DNA of 42,832 nucleotides. Origin: a virus. A program made the position numbers and the translations under genes. The stretch lies in IMG/VR virus record IMGVR_UViG_3300018080_000051, positions 1-42,832 of that record; one strand, 5' to 3'. The notes below the pieces were generated by a model. The model was not told where the DNA came from, ran no database searches, and saw only the letters and a program-made list of their open reading frames with translations. How positions within the stretch are numbered: position 1 is the stretch's first letter; every line of letters begins with the position of its first letter. Positions 7,112-13,473 of this stretch are shown in pieces.

Positions 7112-7916
7112 TATCTATCTTTAACCTTTTTTTACATTCATCTATACTTTCTTCTCCAATGATACAGGGCCATAATTCACATTCTCTACCGAACCACCAT
7201 TTATTCTCAGGAGTCTCTAGAACGGCCTGTAGTCCACGTTTTTTATATACCTGGTATGTTTTTACCAATTCCCTAGCTTCGGCCTTTAGAAGGGCTATAA
7301 TATGGTTTATATGGGAAGGTGATACATTGGCTGTTACCTGTTTATAACTAACTATATCCATATCCCTATTTTTAAAGAATTGATTATGTCCAATAATCGT
7401 TTCTTGTCCTTGTCTGTGGTTAGGATCTAATAGCCAATCTGACTTGAGTGTACCCTCTTCTACTCGTTGATTAATCATATATGCATAAAGTATTAATTGC
7501 CAATTGTCCGAGATAGTATCCACTGTCTCTTCATATCCTCTTGTTGCAGTTTTATGATCATAGACCTGCAATATTTTATTATCAGGATCATAATTCCACA
7601 TATCGATAATCCCTCTGAAAGGTGGTAGATCAGGGGCTATCCAAGACTCAAATGCTGTTTCTATATTCCATTGGTATTTATCTAGCCAATCTTTATTCTC
7701 TTCCCTCCACTTTAATAACCGTTTATCAGTCTTTTCGGTCATAGTCACGTCTGTATGACCATTTATTACGAGATCTTCTAGGGCTGTGTGTACTTTACTA
7801 CCAAAAATTAAGTGCTTTGTAGGAGGAGTCTTAATACCTTCTATATATTGTAGGCACCATCGTCTAGGGTTCTTCTTATGTAGATTCAATTGAGATATGG
7901 ATATATAGGGTATCAT
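7104..7916 (-). CDS. PD-(D/E)XK nuclease, RecB/Cas4-like
   Basis: This nuclease of about 270 residues opens with an ISQLNLHKKNPRRWCLQYI helix typical of the PDDEXK_1 group. It then shows FGSKVHTALE near residues 40-49 (motif I, His and Glu), the core FRGIIDMWNYD and VYDHKT (Asp and D-x-K), and DNWQLILYAYM (the QxxxY motif). The start at 7916 is chosen because a GGAGG Shine-Dalgarno lies 8 nt upstream; the earlier in-frame ATG at 7931 sits on top of that site. It overlaps the primase gene by 8 bp. Likely roles are recombination or end-processing of phage DNA, or host DNA degradation. Confidence 0.85.
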   Translation of the reverse strand: MIPYISISQLNLHKKNPRRWCLQYIEGIKTPPTKHLIFGSKVHTALEDLVINGHTDVTMTEKTDKRLLKWREENKDWLDKYQWNIETAFESWIAPDLPPFRGIIDMWNYDPDNKILQVYDHKTATRGYEETVDTISDNWQLILYAYMINQRVEEGTLKSDWLLDPNHRQGQETIIGHNQFFKNRDMDIVSYKQVTANVSPSHINHIIALLKAEARELVKTYQVYKKRGLQAVLETPENKWWFGRECELWPCIIGEESIDECKKRLKIDNE

Positions 7917-8007
7917 ATTACTGTCCTCCACTTATATAATACATATTCTTACCTTAAGTTCCAAATTATTATTTATACTGAGGGGGAATTATTGTAAAAG
8001 GTTCCAC

Positions 8008-8586
8008 TTAAGTTCCATTTAGCCTAAACCCTCTAACGTGACCATTAATAATAATTGGTTCTCTATTACTAACACCTAGTTCATACTGTAATCTAGCTTT
8101 TGCTGCAGTATCGGATAATCCTACTAACCTCAAATCTTTATATCTACTATATGCTGGACGTTGCAGATTTCTAGCCTCTGTATTGTCCATACGTCTTTGA
8201 TGATATCTATTAGAATCTTTATTATCTTTTCTAATCTCTCTAGCAGATCTATGCCACTCAAAATCAAACACGTTAGCGTTAGGTCCATTATCTGGCATAT
8301 ATTCAGCATATTCAGGTAATACTAATGTACTATCGTTAGAGTCAATATTAACTCCTGCAGAGTTAGATGATCTAACAGATGAGTTGGATCTAGCATTGGA
8401 CCTTGACACTGATCTAGACTTAGATAATGAATTACTTTTATTAACTCTTTTCTTTGAGACAATACTATTATTACTGTTAATAGTATTCTTATTAAAGTTA
8501 GATGCTTGAACTACCCCTGATCCAAATATAGATGTAATAAAAAGAACTAATAAAGGAATAATATACATTTTTTTACTTATCATCAT
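8008..8586 (-). CDS. secreted Ser/Asn/Arg-rich protein (192 aa)
   Basis: The first gene of the leftward operon encodes a Sec signal peptide (MMISKK, then a hydrophobic core YIIPLLVLFITSIFG, cleavage near VQA-S). A low-complexity segment rich in Ser, Asn, Lys and Arg follows (about residues 30-80), then a soluble C-terminal domain with charged helices ending NGHVRGFRLNGT. No family was recognised. As an early, exported, basic protein it could act in the host envelope soon after infection, for example in superinfection exclusion, but nothing proves this. A second in-frame ATG (8568) directly follows the stop of a possible leader frame. Confidence 0.7.
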   Translation of the reverse strand: MMISKKMYIIPLLVLFITSIFGSGVVQASNFNKNTINSNNSIVSKKRVNKSNSLSKSRSVSRSNARSNSSVRSSNSAGVNIDSNDSTLVLPEYAEYMPDNGPNANVFDFEWHRSAREIRKDNKDSNRYHQRRMDNTEARNLQRPAYSRYKDLRLVGLSDTAAKARLQYELGVSNREPIIINGHVRGFRLNGT

Positions 8587-8692
8587 GGAACCTATCGTAA
8601 AATTTTAAAATACTATCTGAATAAAAATCCATACTAGAATATAAATATCGTATGAATATTTTTAAATACTTACTGAGAGAGATTAATACCAA
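8573..8692 (-). CDS. possible leader ORF (39 aa, TTG start)
   Basis: In the leftward mRNA leader an excellent AGGAGGTG Shine-Dalgarno precedes a TTG codon by 5 nt. The frame encodes about 39 residues (LVLISLSKYLKIF...) and ends with TAA inside the first codons of the secreted-protein gene. It may be a translated leader that controls the next gene. The strong ribosome site is otherwise unexplained, but the peptide is unremarkable. Confidence 0.35.
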   Translation of the reverse strand: MVLISLSKYLKIFIRYLYSSMDFYSDSILKFYDRFHDDK

Positions 8693-8733
8693 TTCTCACC
8701 TCCTAATACTATTTAACATTCGCTATATACTTT

Positions 8734-8762
8734 ATTATATCACATAGATAATTTAAAGTCAA
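8734..8762 (-). promoter_or_regulatory. sigma70-type leftward promoter
   Basis: On the minus strand TTGACT (8762-8757) and TATAAT (8739-8734) are separated by exactly 17 bp. Predicted transcription starts near 8727 and runs into the leftward replication operon. The bases after the -10 box (AAAGTATATAGCGAATG) resemble those after the promoter at 42171-42199. Confidence 0.85.
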
Positions 8763-8781
8763 GGAACCTGAACCTAAAAAA

Positions 8782-8802
8782 ATGTCTTATATATATGAAA
8801 GA
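8782..8802. repeat. control-region motif shared with 13595-13615
   Basis: The stretch ATGTCTTATATATATGAA recurs at 13595 with one mismatch in the first 18 bases. The core is partly palindromic (TCTT...AAGA). Both copies lie in the two long gene-free control regions of the genome, so a shared operator or alternative promoter element is possible. Confidence 0.45.
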
Positions 8803-8889
8803 CCTTATATATTATAAACACAGACGGCCATTCGTACTATATATCTATATAGAGGAGGGTAGGATTAATTTAATATTAAGACGATAAAG

Positions 8890-8919
8890 TTGACAAATAA
8901 ATAGATTTTATGGTATAAT
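8890..8919 (+). promoter_or_regulatory. sigma70-type rightward promoter
   Basis: TTGACA (8890-8895) and TATAAT (8914-8919) are both perfect consensus hexamers, with an 18-bp spacer. Transcription would start near 8926 and read the structured leader and the rightward small-gene region. It is divergent from the leftward promoter 130 bp away. Confidence 0.88.
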
Positions 8920-8925
8920 AAGGGT

Positions 8926-9143
8926 ATAAGCAATAAGAGAAGGAGTGAATAGTACACATCAAGTCGGGACCCCTGATGGAGGTCTTAAAGAATATGATGG
9001 GATGGGATATTGAATAAGTAATCTTTAAGGCGTGTTGTCTAGAATGACTAAACTGCTTCACTTAGTCTGAGTAAACGAAACTAAGGAGATGGAGAGTCCG
9101 GCGGAAATAATAGGGAAGGGGTTGGACCTATTAAAAAATTTAT
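8926..9143 (+). ncRNA. candidate structured leader RNA
   Basis: About 220 nt without a convincing gene follow the rightward promoter. Visible pairings are a long stem between 8982-8991 and 9022-9031 (core CTTAAAG/CTTTAAG), a short GACC/GGTC hairpin (8968-8971 with 8981-8984), and a 6-bp stem CTTAGT/ACTAAG (9061-9066 with 9080-9085) with a 13-nt purine-rich loop. GACT/AGTC (9046-9049 with 9095-9098) brackets that stem. The last part is purine-rich with GTCC (9096-9099) able to pair GGAC (9124-9127). It is less AT-rich than the flanks. It may be a regulatory leader or an independent RNA; no known class was firmly recognised. Confidence 0.5.
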
Positions 9144-9159
9144 AAGGATGGTGGTTATT

Positions 9160-9342
9160 ATGAGAAAAACTAATAAAAAAAGAGTAGCTAAAAGCTTAGA
9201 GAAAAAGAGAGAGATACAATCTTTAGGTAAAAGTGTTGTTAAAAAACAGAAAGTAACACCGAGTAAAAAAAGAAAGAAGATGAATCCTGCTCATATTATT
9301 ATGATATTAATATTGATTGGTATTTTTATACTCCTATTGTAG
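9160..9342 (+). CDS. basic tail-anchored small protein (60 aa)
   Basis: This 60-residue protein has a very Lys/Arg-rich cytosolic part (MRKTNKKRVAKSLEKKRE...) and a C-terminal hydrophobic anchor (HIIMILILIGIFILLL). The start at 9160 is preferred because AAGGA lies 11 nt upstream; the frame's earlier ATG at 9148 overlaps this site. It is the first gene after the rightward promoter and structured leader. A basic, membrane-anchored early protein could bind nucleic acid at the membrane, but its function is unknown. Confidence 0.65.
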   Translation: MRKTNKKRVAKSLEKKREIQSLGKSVVKKQKVTPSKKRKKMNPAHIIMILILIGIFILLL

Positions 9343-9347
9343 TATGT

Positions 9348-9465
9348 GATCCCATATAGACAGGAAATCCTCTCCCGGCCACCAGCCACCAATTCTATCT
9401 CTGAGAGTACCTGTAGGTTACACTTGACCCTATTCAGTTGAATGTAAAAGTGAGGGATCTTTTTA
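9348..9465 (+). ncRNA. three-way-junction RNA ending in a U-run
   Basis: The closing stem GATCCC/GGGATC (9348-9353 with 9454-9459) encloses two arms. Arm 1 is ACAGG/CCTGT (9360-9364 with 9410-9414) containing CTCTC/GAGAG (9370-9374 with 9403-9407). Arm 2 is CACTT/AAGTG (9421-9425 with 9448-9452) capped by ATTC-agtt-GAAT. The closing stem is followed directly by TTTTTATT, so the 3' side can act as an intrinsic terminator or attenuator. The internal loop is C-rich, unlike flanking DNA. It lies between the first two rightward genes. Confidence 0.55.
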
Positions 9466-9484
9466 TTAATATAAGGTTTACATA

Positions 9485-9721
9485 ATGCAAATAAAAAAAA
9501 TTATAGTTTTAATAGAAGAAGCCATAGAAGATTTGTTTCCTACATATGCATTCTTACAAGAAGATATGAGGACTGCATATTTAGAAATTAAGGAAACAGA
9601 TGAATTATTTAGAGAATCCATGATGGATATTTACTATAATAAACGAAATGAGTTTATGAAAGTAAAAGATAAAATGGATAGATTACAAGAAGATTTGAAA
9701 GAATATAAACAAGAGGTTTAA
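9485..9721 (+). CDS. small helical protein (78 aa)
   Basis: This 78-residue charged protein is predicted to be almost entirely helical (EEAIEDLF..., then VKDKMDRLQEDLKEYKQ), probably a coiled coil. No family is recognised. Its TAA is one base before the next ATG, so the two are likely coupled. Confidence 0.6.
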   Translation: MQIKKIIVLIEEAIEDLFPTYAFLQEDMRTAYLEIKETDELFRESMMDIYYNKRNEFMKVKDKMDRLQEDLKEYKQEV

Positions 9722-9722
9722 G

Positions 9723-10007
9723 ATGACAAAATATAAAGTATCCCCAGCATCAGTTGCGGAACTTATTCTAGAAGAGCTTGATAAGAATTTGGAAGAATAT
9801 AAAGTTCTTAAAGAAGAATGCGCTGATCAATTAGCTCAAAAGGCCATGGATGATGTCACAGAACCTAAATCTTTAGAATTGTTTCTAAAAGCTTGGGACA
9901 CTATCGAACACCTTATGAGCGCTGTAGAGAAACATGTTCCTGACACTGGATTAGTAGAAGAATTAATGGTTAGACATTTTCCGGATACTGCTAATTGGGA
10001 GGCTTAA
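9723..10007 (+). CDS. acidic helical protein (94 aa)
   Basis: This 94-residue acidic protein starts MTKYKVSPASVAELILEELD, is helical throughout and ends HFPDTANWEA. It was not recognised. Its stop is followed immediately by the ATG of the next TM gene. The net negative charge would fit a small inhibitor or adaptor, but this is only a possibility. Confidence 0.6.
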   Translation: MTKYKVSPASVAELILEELDKNLEEYKVLKEECADQLAQKAMDDVTEPKSLELFLKAWDTIEHLMSAVEKHVPDTGLVEELMVRHFPDTANWEA

Positions 10008-10181
10008 ATGAATGCTGCAACAATTTTTATTATCTTGACTTTGGCTGGGTTGTTAACTATGTCATGGTGGTGGTTACTGCTTATTATACCAGTTAGTATT
10101 ATATCGGATATCATGAAAGAAAGGAGATTAAAGAAAATTGAGGATCAATTAAAAAGATTAACTATAAAAAAGGATACATAA
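10008..10181 (+). CDS. single/double-TM small protein (57 aa)
   Basis: ATG at 10008 directly follows the preceding TAA. The 57 residues hold two adjoining hydrophobic segments (TIFIILTLAGLLTM and WWWLLLIIPVSII) and a basic helical cytosolic tail (MKERRLKKIEDQLKRL). The layout resembles other tiny membrane proteins in this region. Function unknown. Confidence 0.6.
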   Translation: MNAATIFIILTLAGLLTMSWWWLLLIIPVSIISDIMKERRLKKIEDQLKRLTIKKDT

Positions 10182-10388
10182 TTGCGTAAGCTTATAGATA
10201 GAATAAATGATATTGTTTTTGATAAAAAGCTAAAAATGAGAGAGACATCACGAGAAGCTGATATATCTCATCACGAATTAAAAGCATTATGGAAAGGAAG
10301 ATTAAGGTATATCTCAGTATTATCATTAATTAAGTTAATGAAATATAAAGGATATAAAGTAAATATATTTTTTGAGAGGATAAAATAA
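10182..10388 (+). CDS. small HTH-like DNA-binding protein (68 aa, TTG start)
   Basis: A TTG start follows the preceding TAA with no gap and has AAGGAT upstream. Residues about 20-55 (METSREADISHHELKALWKGR-like pattern, then SVLSLIKLMKYKGY) resemble a compact XRE/Cro helix-turn-helix: 'READIS' as the turn and 'HHELKALWKG' as the recognition helix. At 68 residues it is the size of a Cro protein. It may regulate the divergent promoters at 8.7-8.9 kb. Confidence 0.55.
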   Translation: MRKLIDRINDIVFDKKLKMRETSREADISHHELKALWKGRLRYISVLSLIKLMKYKGYKVNIFFERIK

Positions 10389-10390
10389 CT

Positions 10391-10594
10391 ATGGAAAGCC
10401 CAGCATCTATAAATAAAAGATTAGGGTTAGGGCTTTTATTAGTACTCGCCATAGGCTTACTATCAGCAGCAGTTTACTTTACGAGTGTGTTTTGGTTAGC
10501 CTTACCTATACCTTTGTTAGCATTAGGAGCATATGGATGTATGTTTATGGACATAAGTAAAATAGATGAGGCCGATGAAGACCAAGAAAAGTAA
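10391..10594 (+). CDS. small two-TM protein (67 aa)
   Basis: This 67-residue protein has hydrophobic segments at about 10-30 and 35-52 and an acidic cytosolic tail (SKIDEADEDQEK). The block WLALPIPLLALG is echoed in the next gene (LALPIPFIIK), suggesting tandem duplication. It overlaps the next gene by up to 29 bp. Confidence 0.55.
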   Translation: MESPASINKRLGLGLLLVLAIGLLSAAVYFTSVFWLALPIPLLALGAYGCMFMDISKIDEADEDQEK

Positions 10595-10766
10595 GAGAGC
10601 CGAGCTATGCCTAACAGGGATAGTAGGATTATTATGTGCAGGACTACATATTGCTATCTTAGCACTACCTATCCCATTTATTATAAAAATAATAATCATA
10701 TTAAGTATAGATATTTTAGCTTTTATAGGTCACCAATTAGATATTATATTACATGATGAGGAGTAA
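10566..10766 (+). CDS. small two-TM protein, probable paralogue of upstream gene (66 aa)
   Basis: This protein of up to 66 residues has a basic N-terminus (KTKKSKR) and two hydrophobic segments containing ALPIPFI, matching the ALPIPLL of the preceding protein. The start may be ATG 10566 or the next ATG at 10575, which has GAGG just upstream. Function unknown. Confidence 0.55.
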   Translation: MRPMKTKKSKRAELCLTGIVGLLCAGLHIAILALPIPFIIKIIIILSIDILAFIGHQLDIILHDEE

Positions 10767-10769
10767 GTA

Positions 10770-10895
10770 ATGTTTGAACTAATAAATTGGATACTAGCTC
10801 CAATTCTTTTAGGAACTATAGTATGGCTGTCAGCGGTAGAAATAAGACAGCTGAAAAAAGATTATGACGAACATGGTAAAGATGATGAAGTATGA
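10770..10895 (+). CDS. single-TM microprotein (41 aa)
   Basis: This 41-residue frame, MFELINWILAPILLGTIVWL followed by an acidic/basic tail (RQLKKDYDEHGKDDEV), starts three bases after the upstream TAA. GGAG lies just upstream, inside the end of that gene. It is one hydrophobic helix plus a charged tail. Function unknown. Confidence 0.5.
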   Translation: MFELINWILAPILLGTIVWLSAVEIRQLKKDYDEHGKDDEV

Positions 10896-11163
10896 TTTAA
10901 ATGAGATGTATAATGAGATTATACGACAGCATAGATTAGTTATGGATGATGTAAAGAATTTCTTTAACGATTCTCCGGGATTAGAGATTCAATTAGATCT
11001 GATGTGGATAGAACATTTATATAATGTAAAGCAAGTAAGAGAGGAAATGTTTATTTGTTCACTAGTAGGGGACAAGACAGAAGAAATTTTCAGAGATCAT
11101 GCAGATAGAATTTTAGATGAATTAATTTTAAAAATCACTTCTCAGCCTAAGGATAAGAAATGA
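10864..11163 (+). CDS. helical hypothetical protein (up to 99 aa)
   Basis: This soluble helical protein contains DLNEMYNEIIRQHRLVMDD and ends ITSQPKDKK. Several ATGs (10864, 10882, 10885) are possible starts; those near 10882 give less overlap with the preceding microprotein gene. Its TGA overlaps the next ATG (ATGA). It was not recognised. Confidence 0.55.
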   Translation: MTNMVKMMKYDLNEMYNEIIRQHRLVMDDVKNFFNDSPGLEIQLDLMWIEHLYNVKQVREEMFICSLVGDKTEEIFRDHADRILDELILKITSQPKDKK

Positions 11164-11336
11164 TTTATAAGTATAATATCCAACCTGCTTCAATAATTGA
11201 TAATGATATCATGGTATTAGGATATTATTTACCTGAAGATATTATTACTGATGCTCAGAAGATGCTAGACAGTATTAGTTATTCTGAAATACCAAATTTG
11301 TATGATTATATTGATTTACATTTAACGGAGATTTAA
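11160..11336 (+). CDS. small acidic protein (58 aa)
   Basis: ATGA overlap with the upstream stop opens a 58-residue frame (MIYKYNIQPASIIDN...) with aromatic/acidic composition, ending DYIDLHLTEI. Its TAA abuts the next ATG at 11337. This chain of perfect junctions supports it as a gene. No function known. Confidence 0.55.
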   Translation: MIYKYNIQPASIIDNDIMVLGYYLPEDIITDAQKMLDSISYSEIPNLYDYIDLHLTEI

Positions 11337-11552
11337 ATGAAAATAAGAAGAACAGCAGATGGTTTATGGCTGCATAAATTAAGTGACACTATGTTTGTTG
11401 TAGAACTAGAGACAGATACAGGAGATAGATATCTACACTTACCTGCTGGCCTTATTGAATTAATGTTCGATGCTTGGGAACACCCAGATAGAGTCGAATA
11501 TGAAGTATTGCAAATAGCTAAAGAGGAATTAGAGAATGAGAATAAAGACTAA
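11337..11552 (+). CDS. small beta-type protein with ETDTGDRY motif (71 aa)
   Basis: This 71-residue protein contains FVVELETDTGDRYLHLP, a beta-hairpin-like unit that recurs in the following gene as VMSIETDAGENYMVI, so the two appear to be tandem diverged paralogues. The C-terminus is acidic and helical. It overlaps the next gene by 17 bp. Function unknown. Confidence 0.6.
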   Translation: MKIRRTADGLWLHKLSDTMFVVELETDTGDRYLHLPAGLIELMFDAWEHPDRVEYEVLQIAKEELENENKD

Positions 11553-11793
11553 AAGTCTAAAAAGACAGAGAAAACCAGTAGATAAGTTATATTATCTTCC
11601 ATCTAGAGATGACTTAGTTATGTCTATAGAAACTGATGCTGGTGAGAATTACATGGTCATTACGAAAGATGAGTTATTGAAACCTATGTCTATACCTCAA
11701 TTTGCAGAATTCCTCAAATATAAAGCTGATAAAAGACGAGCTTTGCTAGCGAAAGTAGCTATTTATAAGAATAAGGAGGATAGAAAATCATGA
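11536..11793 (+). CDS. paralogue of 11337 gene with ETDAGENY motif (85 aa)
   Basis: This 85-residue basic protein starts MRIKTKSLKRQRKP and carries the IETDAGENYMVITKDEL unit similar to its neighbour. The C-terminal half is a basic helix. Its TGA overlaps the ATG of the 25-aa TM microprotein. Function unknown; duplication within an operon suggests a heteromeric pair. Confidence 0.6.
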   Translation: MRIKTKSLKRQRKPVDKLYYLPSRDDLVMSIETDAGENYMVITKDELLKPMSIPQFAEFLKYKADKRRALLAKVAIYKNKEDRKS

Positions 11794-11867
11794 TAACGAT
11801 TATAATGCTAACAATAGTAGCTTTCCTCTTAGCCTGGGGCTACGGTAGAGCTAGTAATATTAAATAG
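11790..11867 (+). CDS. 25-aa TM microprotein
   Basis: ATG overlaps the upstream TGA (ATGA). The frame encodes MITIIMLTIVAFLLAWGYGR plus five residues, a single short hydrophobic helix. It is very small, so confidence depends on the coupling and on the many similar genes nearby. Confidence 0.4.
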   Translation: MITIIMLTIVAFLLAWGYGRASNIK

Positions 11868-11874
11868 GACATAT

Positions 11875-12381
11875 ATGACAGAAGAACAACCAATAAGAGT
11901 AGAAGAAAGATATACAGGACACCAACTAGGTTTTCCTATTTTATTTCATGATATGCCTATATCTAAATTTATGGGTAGGGAATTTGCTCAAGTAGACTGG
12001 GAAGAAATCCAAAAAACAGCCTTTTCAGCTCTCATTATCAAGCCAGCACTTCTAAGTGGTAATGAAGTAAAGTTTATGAGAACATTTATGGAACTCAGCA
12101 TAGAAGACTTAGCTAGGGGTATGAAGTTACCTCCAGAAGTCATAGCTTTATGGGAAATGAAAGAAGATAAACCTACAGGCATGAGTAAAGGCTTAGAAGC
12201 AGTATTTCGTATCTTCTCATCAAAAGACGATAGAGTAGGCAGCCATAGTAAAGGATTTGCAACCGACATGTTATTAGATACATTGGTAACTTTAGTAGAT
12301 GGCGCTGAAGTGATTATGCATGTAGAATTACAGAAAGGACGAACATTTATGGTTTATTTTCTACCTACAATATATCCATAA
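11875..12381 (+). CDS. XRE-family HTH transcriptional regulator (168 aa)
   Basis: A central HTH is visible at about residues 60-105. ALLSGNEVKFMRTFMELS corresponds to the (L)(S/T)GxEIxFLRK helix, IEDLARGMKLPPEVIALWE is the helix-turn-helix, and WEMKEDKP follows. This arrangement is that of HigA/MqsA-like antitoxins and phage regulators. The N-terminal 55 residues and C-terminal 60 residues (beta-rich) are probably dimerisation or ligand-binding parts. A 15-bp palindrome lies 13 bp after its stop and is a plausible operator. It could control the switch within the rightward region. Confidence 0.7.
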   Translation: MTEEQPIRVEERYTGHQLGFPILFHDMPISKFMGREFAQVDWEEIQKTAFSALIIKPALLSGNEVKFMRTFMELSIEDLARGMKLPPEVIALWEMKEDKPTGMSKGLEAVFRIFSSKDDRVGSHSKGFATDMLLDTLVTLVDGAEVIMHVELQKGRTFMVYFLPTIYP

Positions 12382-12393
12382 TTTGTACATAAC

Positions 12394-12408
12394 TGTCATT
12401 ATATGACA
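12394..12408. promoter_or_regulatory. 15-bp palindrome, candidate operator
   Basis: TGTCAT-TAT-ATGACA is a perfect 6+6 palindrome placed directly after the HTH regulator gene and before the structured leader of the next gene. It could equally be a small hairpin in the transcript. Confidence 0.4.
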
Positions 12409-12412
12409 TTAT

Positions 12413-12569
12413 CTTGCACGTTTTACCCGGCAATAATAGTCATTAAATGCACATTATTTATACTAATAAGTGTAATATCGAGCTAAATTTCATGAAGATT
12501 CAAAGGGCTGAGTGGAAATATCATGGAGAAAGTCAGGGTAATTAACAAGTAAATATACCCTATTGCAAG
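12413..12569 (+). ncRNA. possible structured intergenic RNA
   Basis: The 209-bp gene-free interval between 12381 and 12591 can be closed by CTTGCA/TGCAAG (12413-12418 with 12564-12569). Inside are CATGA/TCATG (12491-12495 with 12521-12525) and GGGTA/TACCC (12536-12540 with 12556-12560). The segment is AT-rich, so some pairing may be by chance. No terminator-like U-run follows. It precedes the gene at 12591. Confidence 0.35.
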
Positions 12570-12590
12570 CAATTATATAGAGAGGTTAAG

Positions 12591-12806
12591 ATGGTTAGAC
12601 TACTAAGAACGCTAAAGCTAGGTGACACTCATCACTATAATATGAAGATGTTCACAGATATGACCAGCCAAACAGTCATAGATTTCCAAGCAAAAGACCA
12701 ACCTCATAAGTCATTTAAGGTTGTAGTTCCGGGAGTATATGATAGAGATATTGCCCAATCAGTATGGGAATCGCTAGTTGATAAGTTTCTTAAGGAGGAA
12801 CTTTAA
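12591..12806 (+). CDS. hypothetical protein (71 aa)
   Basis: This 71-residue soluble protein starts MVRLLRTLKLGDTHHYNMK, has a beta-like middle (SFKVVVPGVYD) and an amphipathic C-terminal helix (SLVDKFLKEEL). GAGAGG precedes the start. Its TAA shares a base with the next ATG. It was not recognised. Confidence 0.6.
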   Translation: MVRLLRTLKLGDTHHYNMKMFTDMTSQTVIDFQAKDQPHKSFKVVVPGVYDRDIAQSVWESLVDKFLKEEL

Positions 12807-12934
12807 TGGAACCTATAGGAGGATTTATCTTTCTTTGCCTAGCCTTAGCACTAGGGATAACTAATGTTATACTACCTCATTTCCCAACAAAACTCCCTCC
12901 AAAGGGACTAATTCGCGACCCATATAAGAGGTAA
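12806..12934 (+). CDS. single-TM microprotein (42 aa)
   Basis: This 42-residue frame begins within the upstream stop (TAATG) and has AAGGAGG 8 nt before it. It encodes MEPIGGFIFLCLALALGITN and a Pro-rich basic tail (HFPTKLPPKGLIRDPYKR). A single hydrophobic helix with a C-terminal basic tail. Function unknown. Confidence 0.55.
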   Translation: MEPIGGFIFLCLALALGITNVILPHFPTKLPPKGLIRDPYKR

Positions 12935-12936
12935 TT

Positions 12937-13092
12937 ATGTACAAAATGTACAAAATGTACAATACTATTAGATATAAGATTAACAGATACTGGTCTGATA
13001 TAGCTAATAAAAACCCACAACTACAGTATATGGATAGTGAAATCCCGACAGTATGGACTAGAATATGCTATCAATTGAACAATAAATGGTAG
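12937..13092 (+). CDS. small protein with MYK repeat N-terminus (51 aa)
   Basis: The start region contains three near-perfect tandem 9-bp units (ATGTACAAA, ATGTACAAA, ATGTACAAT), giving MYKMYKMYN. Any of three ATGs could be used; AGAGG precedes the first. The rest is a basic aromatic-rich helix (RYKINRYWSDIANK...). This is the last small gene before the large gene-free region. Confidence 0.45.
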   Translation: MYKMYKMYNTIRYKINRYWSDIANKNPQLQYMDSEIPTVWTRICYQLNNKW

Positions 13093-13110
13093 ATAAAAGA
13101 CCAGGGTCAT

Positions 13111-13207
13111 ATGTCGAGTAAGTCTACATTATATCGACATACTGACACGATATAACGATTGATACGACATATCTGCAGCCATCGAAGAGGTAATCTACGA
13201 ACGACAT
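13111..13207. repeat. cluster of CGACAT/ATGTCG hexamers
   Basis: ATGTCG at 13111 (inverted) and CGACAT at 13135, 13165 and 13202 give four copies in 97 bp with spacings of 24, 30 and 37 bp. They may be iterons or protein-binding sites. Short motifs in a small region can recur by chance. Confidence 0.4.
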
Positions 13208-13264
13208 CAGGCTATAGAATCCGTTCGCTAGAAGTGCAATTGTATCTTTTGCGTACCGTAGATT
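13192..13264. repeat. inverted repeat with nested stem
   Basis: AATCTACG (13192-13199) pairs with CGTAGATT (13257-13264), and inside it GAACG (13199-13203) pairs with CGTTC (13222-13226). It could form a cruciform in DNA or a hairpin in RNA. Confidence 0.4.
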
Positions 13265-13443
13265 CAAGCGTTTTTGGTTCACAGAAACGACAATCAATAC
13301 ACATAACATACTATTAATAAACACAGCGAGATCGTTGATTCAGGTAGAGATTACACTGGCTATTTGGTACAGAATATACTATAATGAACACTTCGGTGGA
13401 GATTATGTACCCCACAACCTCATCCATGAAAATACCCAAATAA

Positions 13444-13473
13444 CCTCCGCATTTACCCATATATCCTCCGCAT
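13444..13473. repeat. two CCTCCGCAT direct repeats 21 bp apart
   Basis: The 9-bp element CCTCCGCAT occurs at 13444-13452 and 13465-13473, two helical turns apart on the same face. GC-rich elements stand out in this AT-rich DNA. Confidence 0.45.

Noticed and set aside
9060-9090. Hammerhead ribozyme-like CTGA...GAAAC core
   Set aside because: The sequence reads CTGAGTA instead of CTGANGA and the three stems cannot be built.
8968-9145. Group I intron in the leader
   Set aside because: Only a P7/P8-like pattern can be drawn. No P4-P6 core, no interrupted gene and no homing endonuclease were found, so it is kept only as a remark in the findings.
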